From contig CAUDNR010001065.1 of the NCBI GenBank assembly GCA_958430865.1, positions 1 through 12,363 on the forward strand: a stretch of 12,363 bases of DNA. The letters run 5' to 3'. The notes below the pieces were generated by a model. That model searched no databases and was not told where the DNA came from. It saw nothing but the letters and a program-made list of their open reading frames with translations. Below are positions 9,611-12,363 of the stretch, piece after piece. Made by a program: the position numbers and the translations under genes. This stretch comes from Entrophospora sp. SA101 (Eukaryota; Glomeromycota; Glomeromycetes; Entrophosporales; Entrophosporaceae). Position 1 is the stretch's first letter, and every line of letters begins with the position of its first letter.

Positions 9611-9923
9611 AAATGAGGTAGATTAGGAATTAGTAAAAATAATTAATAATTGTAGTAAGCTAGAAAGCATTGAATTTAGAAATGATCACAGTAATAAAAA
9701 AATCAGTTGCAATAATATTTTGTGATCATCACTCCAAACAACACCAAGAAAATTGAAAACAATAAGTTTTTCCTGTAAGATTAAATATCCCAATGAAAAT
9801 TTATTTGACAAATTCATGGACAATTGGAAAGGAATTGTACCTTTTACAATCAAAACACAAGAACAGAATTTTATTCTTAAACAATGTATAGTGAAATATC
9901 AAGATTTAGGAGTTTTAAACTAA

Positions 9924-10414
9924 ATCATATTTTTTAAAATTTATATATTTTGTGCTTATTGAAAAAGAGAGAATTTTTTTACTATTTCTTTAAATAAAAA
10001 TGGAAATAGTTGCTAAATAAAAATAACAATAAAAAAATTCATATTATCATCATATTGAGACTAAACATGCATGTTAGTCAAAATTGTCTCTGATTGTTGC
10101 CAAATCAGAAATGCTGAAATTAGTTGCTGAAATTATATCTTAACTTATTTGAACACTTTAACTCAATAGCCGAAATTCTGGGTAGTTTTTTTACGTCAAC
10201 TGATATAAAGAACATTATAAATCTGAAATTGCTTGCCGAAATTGATTTTTTCAAAAACTATTTTGGTTAATATCCTTAATTGAGACTAAATTTTGAACCC
10301 TGAAATTCTTGGTAATACCAATGTTCACTTTGTCTGGTTTTGTTGCAGCATGCCCCATTTAATGTTGTGTGACAATAATTTTTATTAGTATCATGTGTAA
10401 CCAATAAAATTCTT
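9924..10414. repeat. AT-rich spacer with six (C/T)(C/T)GAAATT-type repeats
   Basis: The short motif (G/T/C)C(T/C)GAAATT occurs at 10113, 10126, 10169, 10222, 10235 and 10299. The first and fourth/fifth copies form similar pairs 13 bp apart, and the pairs themselves are 109 bp apart (GCTGAAATTAGTTGCTGAAATT-like, 17 of 22 positions shared). A perfect 11-bp direct repeat TTGAGACTAAA brackets most of them (10055-10065 and 10280-10290). No coding region was seen. Confidence 0.
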
Positions 10415-10493
10415 ACCCTCTATAAATGCATCCCTCAATAAATGCACACTCTTGTCCATTCCCAAGAGGGGTACACTTATGGAGGGTTCACTG
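10415..10493. mobile_element. Miniature hairpin element with Tigger-like arms (~80 bp)
   Basis: The left arm ACCCTCTATAAATGCATCCC (10415 on) and the reverse complement of the right arm, ACCCTCCATAAGTGTACCCC (ending 10487), match at 18 of 22 positions across 22 bases, and all differences are transitions. The right end continues TTCACTG then TA (10494-10495), so the outer terminus reads CAGTGAACCCTCC, typical of pogo/Tigger termini. The outermost left bases have decayed (TAAAATTCTT instead of TACAGTGA). The arms flank only about 29 bp, making it an extremely short, probably dead, MITE-like hairpin. Confidence 0.
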
Positions 10494-10506
10494 TATTATA
10501 AACACA

Positions 10507-10620
10507 AGAAAAATTCAAATTCATTATCATAAGAAAATTCAATTTTATTATACATACATTCATCCATTAATTATAGATGTAAGAAAATTCAAATTTATTA
10601 TATATATTCATCCATTAATT
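10507..10620. repeat. ~50-bp tandem duplication (two full copies, one partial)
   Basis: AAGAAAATTCAA followed by TTTATTATA and CATCCATTAATT occurs at 10531-10572 and again at 10581-10620. A partial first copy AAGAAAAATTCAAAT lies at 10507. The 100-codon plus-strand frame over this stretch is a by-product of the AT-rich repeat. Confidence 0.
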
Positions 10621-11293
10621 CTATTTGTTATGGATGTAAAATTTATCTTCCCAATAATTCACATATATATATTCTTATTTATTAACTTTATTATAGTGTC
10701 AATTATATCAGAGCATGGTATTTATTAATGTATGAAATTTATAATAATCATGATGAACTAAAATTTTTTATTGAATAAAAATATTTATATAGTAACTTAT
10801 TATAATTTGAACTATTAATATATCAAGAACATATTATATATTAATTCAAAAAATGGCATCCTTGATATTGCTTAATTCTAGGTATGCATGCATAATAGCT
10901 ATAAATTCATATATTGTATATAACATATTAATATTAATATTTTACAAAATTTTCCAGAATAATTCCATATCTTTTATAACAATCATTTTCATAGCAATAA
11001 AAATTATAATTCATACAGAATTTCTGTATGCAAATTTTCTATGGGGCAGAACCACCCGTATTATACAACAGTATTAACATTATTGGCATACTATTATAAA
11101 CAAAATATTGAGATTTACAGTGAGACACAGATTTTTATCTCAATTTTTATTATTATTATTTGTAGTGTTCATAGATGATAAAAATGTTAAAAACAGTATA
11201 TATAAATGTTGAATATAAAAATACTAATAAAATAATAAATAAATAATACTAAATGATGATAAGAGGCATGACAGTAGGTCACTTCAATTATAA
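10621..11293. other. AT-rich spacer, no supported gene
   Basis: The only longer frame (10853-11077 plus) encodes an Ile/Asn/Phe-rich product expected from random AT-rich DNA, and it has no recognisable family. Simple AAT/TAT runs are frequent. Confidence 0.
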
Positions 11294-11308
11294 GGAGGGT
11301 TTGCTTTA
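11294..11308. other. Possible second decayed Tigger-like terminus
   Basis: The reverse complement reads TAAAGCAAACCCTCC and matches the terminus of the miniature element at 10494 (TACAGTGAACCCTCC) at 12 of 15 positions. It ends two bases from the kinase stop codon. No partner arm was found, so this is a weak call. Confidence 0.
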
Positions 11309-11310
11309 AT

Positions 11311-11804
11311 TTAAAAATCATCTGGTATAGTTAATTCAATTTGTTTAGATTCTATATAATTTAAAATATCATTAATAATAAATAATTAAGATTAAATATT
11401 TAACAATAAATTAGATAATTACCATTATTATTACTAATAATTGTAACTTTATTGGAGTTTACAGGTTGAGGATGATTTGTAAAATTCAATAATCTACTTG
11501 TATAAATAGCATTTGGATGAATAGTTGCCATAATTGTTGAAGGATTAAAGGGTTTTTTATCTGCTTCCTTAAATATTTTTCTCATTTTTATTAATTTATC
11601 AAACAGCTCTTCAGAATAAATAGGTCTACTTAATTTTAGATTTTTATCAACAGCAATTACATCTTTCCAAAAAGCAATAGTTTCTAAAATTTCATTTGCT
11701 GTTGGTCTTTTTTCAGGATCAGCATCCATGCATTTGTATGCTAACTTAATATAACATTCTTGTGTATTATCTGAAAAACTAGGTCTTAAGCCACCACAGA
11801 AAAG
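11311..11804 (-). pseudogene. Protein kinase 3' fragment: end of C-lobe and C-terminal tail
   Basis: On the minus strand exon A runs 11804 to 11423 and exon B 11351 to 11311. They are joined by a 71-bp intron with donor GTAATT (11422) and acceptor TATAG (11352), phases matching. The product starts GLRPSFSDNTQECYIKLAYK, followed by CMDADPEKRPTANEI. This is kinase subdomains X-XI with the near-invariant Arg of the DPxxRP motif. The tail contains AIYTSRLLNFTNHPQPVNS and ends SKQIELTIPDDF, as in the expanded Glomeromycotina kinase family. Everything N-terminal (Gly loop, Lys, HRD, DFG, APE) is missing: upstream of 11804 there is a stop and then the tandem array. The fragment is therefore probably non-functional. 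An ATG at 11729 could open a 109-codon frame, but that would be only a tail peptide. Confidence 0.
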
Positions 11805-11805
11805 T

Positions 11806-12178
11806 TATTTACATGCTGGTTATTATGTTATCATAAAGAAAAATATATTTATTAATTAATTGATGTTTTAATAAAAAATTATTTTGTGTTATGAAAGTTA
11901 ATTTTATAATATAATACTTACTTCCTGGTTATATAAAAAAGATTTATTAAATGATGCTTTAATAAATTTATTTTTGTGTTAATTTATAATATACTACTTA
12001 CCAGCTGGTTATTTTAAATAAATAAAAATAAACTTATTAATTAGATATAAAAATTATAAAAGTTGATTTATAATACAATATAATACTTACCAGCTGGTTA
12101 TTATAAAGAAATAAAAAATTAAGTTTATTTAATTGTTATAAAAGTTAAATTATAATATAATACTTACCAACTGGTTAT
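11806..12178 (-). repeat. Tandem array of intron-like units with splice-site-like junctions
   Basis: On the minus strand the junction AACCAG-CTG-GTAAGTA recurs, with plus-strand CTTAC anchors at 12163, 12082-12086, 11997 and 11917, and a degraded copy at 11808. Spacings are 77, 89, 80 and 109 bp. Each unit reads GTAAGTATTATATTATAAA, then an AACTTTTATAA block, then an AT-rich segment ending ATAACCAG, so it has the ends of a short fungal intron plus a 3-nt spacer (TTG, CTG, CTG, GAA). The array abuts the point where the kinase homology stops. It may derive from repeated duplication of one kinase intron. Confidence 0.
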
Positions 12179-12190
12179 AAGGCTCCTAAC

Positions 12191-12280
12191 AGATCTGATC
12201 TGATCTGACCTGACCTGAAATCTGATCTGATCTGACCTGATCTGAAATCCGATCTGATCTGTTTGATCTGTTTGATCTGT
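12191..12280. repeat. TCTGA/TCTGACC pentamer-type tandem array
   Basis: About 90 bp of CTGAT/CTGAC/CTGAAAT units with TTTGATCTG variants. It borders the intron-like array and the possible transposon end to the right. Confidence 0.
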
Positions 12281-12286
12281 ATATTA

Positions 12287-12363
12287 CAGGGTTGGCAAAT
12301 TGACTGGTCCATTGAGAACAGATGGATTTTGGACTGGTCCATTGCCATTAATAAAATACTAAA
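12287..12363 (+). mobile_element. Possible hAT-like transposon terminus running off the window
   Basis: CAGGGTTGGCAAATTG at 12287 resembles hAT-type terminal repeats, which commonly start CAGGG and continue into GGCAA. Inside, a perfect 13-bp direct repeat GACTGGTCCATTG occurs at 12302-12314 and 12332-12344, as subterminal repeats often do. The other end lies outside the window, so this is tentative. Confidence 0.

Larger units (their letters stand above)
7315..9923 (+). pseudogene. F-box/LRR-like gene split by an insertion and further broken
   Basis: The pieces in order are as follows. 7315-8151 is intact coding with one intron. The 816-bp element is 8152-8967. The homologous reading resumes at about 8968-9072 with IINDDKKKEDSLAQLILTQN. 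A +1 shift lies near 9073-9078, and reading continues to 9477 with the leucine-rich segment MLKNLKTLLLSNKKI and later LGGFPEDPESLGQQF. An Asn-rich CCHC stretch follows in another frame to 9610. A third frame then runs from 9627 (ELVKIINNCSKLESIEF) through FDKFMDNWKGIVPF to TAA 9921, with in-frame stops TAG 9624 and TGA 9723. The alternating order of charged loops and leucine-rich segments, and a C-terminus of the type KYQDLGVLN, fit Rhizophagus-type F-box proteins. Removing the element plus one ATAT copy takes out 820 bp, which leaves the frames off by one, so additional indels have occurred. Confidence 0.

Noticed and set aside
10426..11077. Plus-strand frames 10426-10728 and 10853-11077
   Set aside because: Ile/Tyr/Asn/Phe-rich products of AT-rich or duplicated DNA, without known motifs; the first begins inside a hairpin element.
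11806..12178. CRISPR-like array interpretation of the regularly spaced repeats
   Set aside because: The DNA is eukaryotic, the units are wholly repetitive with no unique spacers, and the conserved core matches splice junctions.

Overview
The window looks like nuclear DNA of an arbuscular mycorrhizal fungus (Glomeromycotina, Rhizophagus-like). The evidence is strong A+T bias, short GT-AG introns averaging roughly 90 bp, Asn/Ser-rich low-complexity stretches in proteins, and members of two families that are greatly expanded in these fungi: F-box/leucine-rich proteins and protein kinases ending in an Asp-Pro-Glu-Lys-Arg-Pro-type C-lobe plus a long tail. Species assignment is an inference from family style, not from a search.

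Layout. (1) 1-3092, plus strand: the 3' ten exons of an EFR3-type gene, which encodes a plasma-membrane scaffold for PI 4-kinase. All exon phases agree if one extra base near 1171 is discounted. (2) 3093-7314: about 4.2 kb without a recognisable gene. It holds a 175-bp pogo/Tc1-type MITE with TA target duplication (4406-4580), an adjoining TTTTATTC minisatellite (4584-4836), and a moderately GC-richer block that has no CpG at all for 1,046 bp (5686-6731). (3) 7315-9923, plus strand: an F-box gene broken into pieces. Its first 220 codons are intact and start with an intron-containing F-box. An 816-bp TG...CA element with LTR-like promoter and poly(A) signals then interrupts it, flanked by ATAT. 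The homologous reading resumes downstream with a frameshift, an intruding Asn-rich CCHC zinc knuckle, two stops and a family-like C-terminus. (4) 9924-11310: AT-rich spacer with a miniature hairpin element (10415-10493) and small repeats. (5) 11311-11804, minus strand: the last two exons of a protein kinase, cut off inside the C-lobe by a tandem array (11806-12178). Each repeat unit of that array carries what looks like a splice acceptor, a 3-nt spacer and a splice donor. (6) 12191-12363: a TCTGA-type pentamer array and a possible hAT-like terminus running off the window.

Only the EFR3 gene appears to be a working housekeeping gene, with a question mark over one frame. The other two gene loci are relics eroded by transposable elements and repeat growth. 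I see no operon-like co-function. The noteworthy content lies in the genome-decay structures: the element-split F-box gene, the intron-like tandem array, and the CpG-free block.
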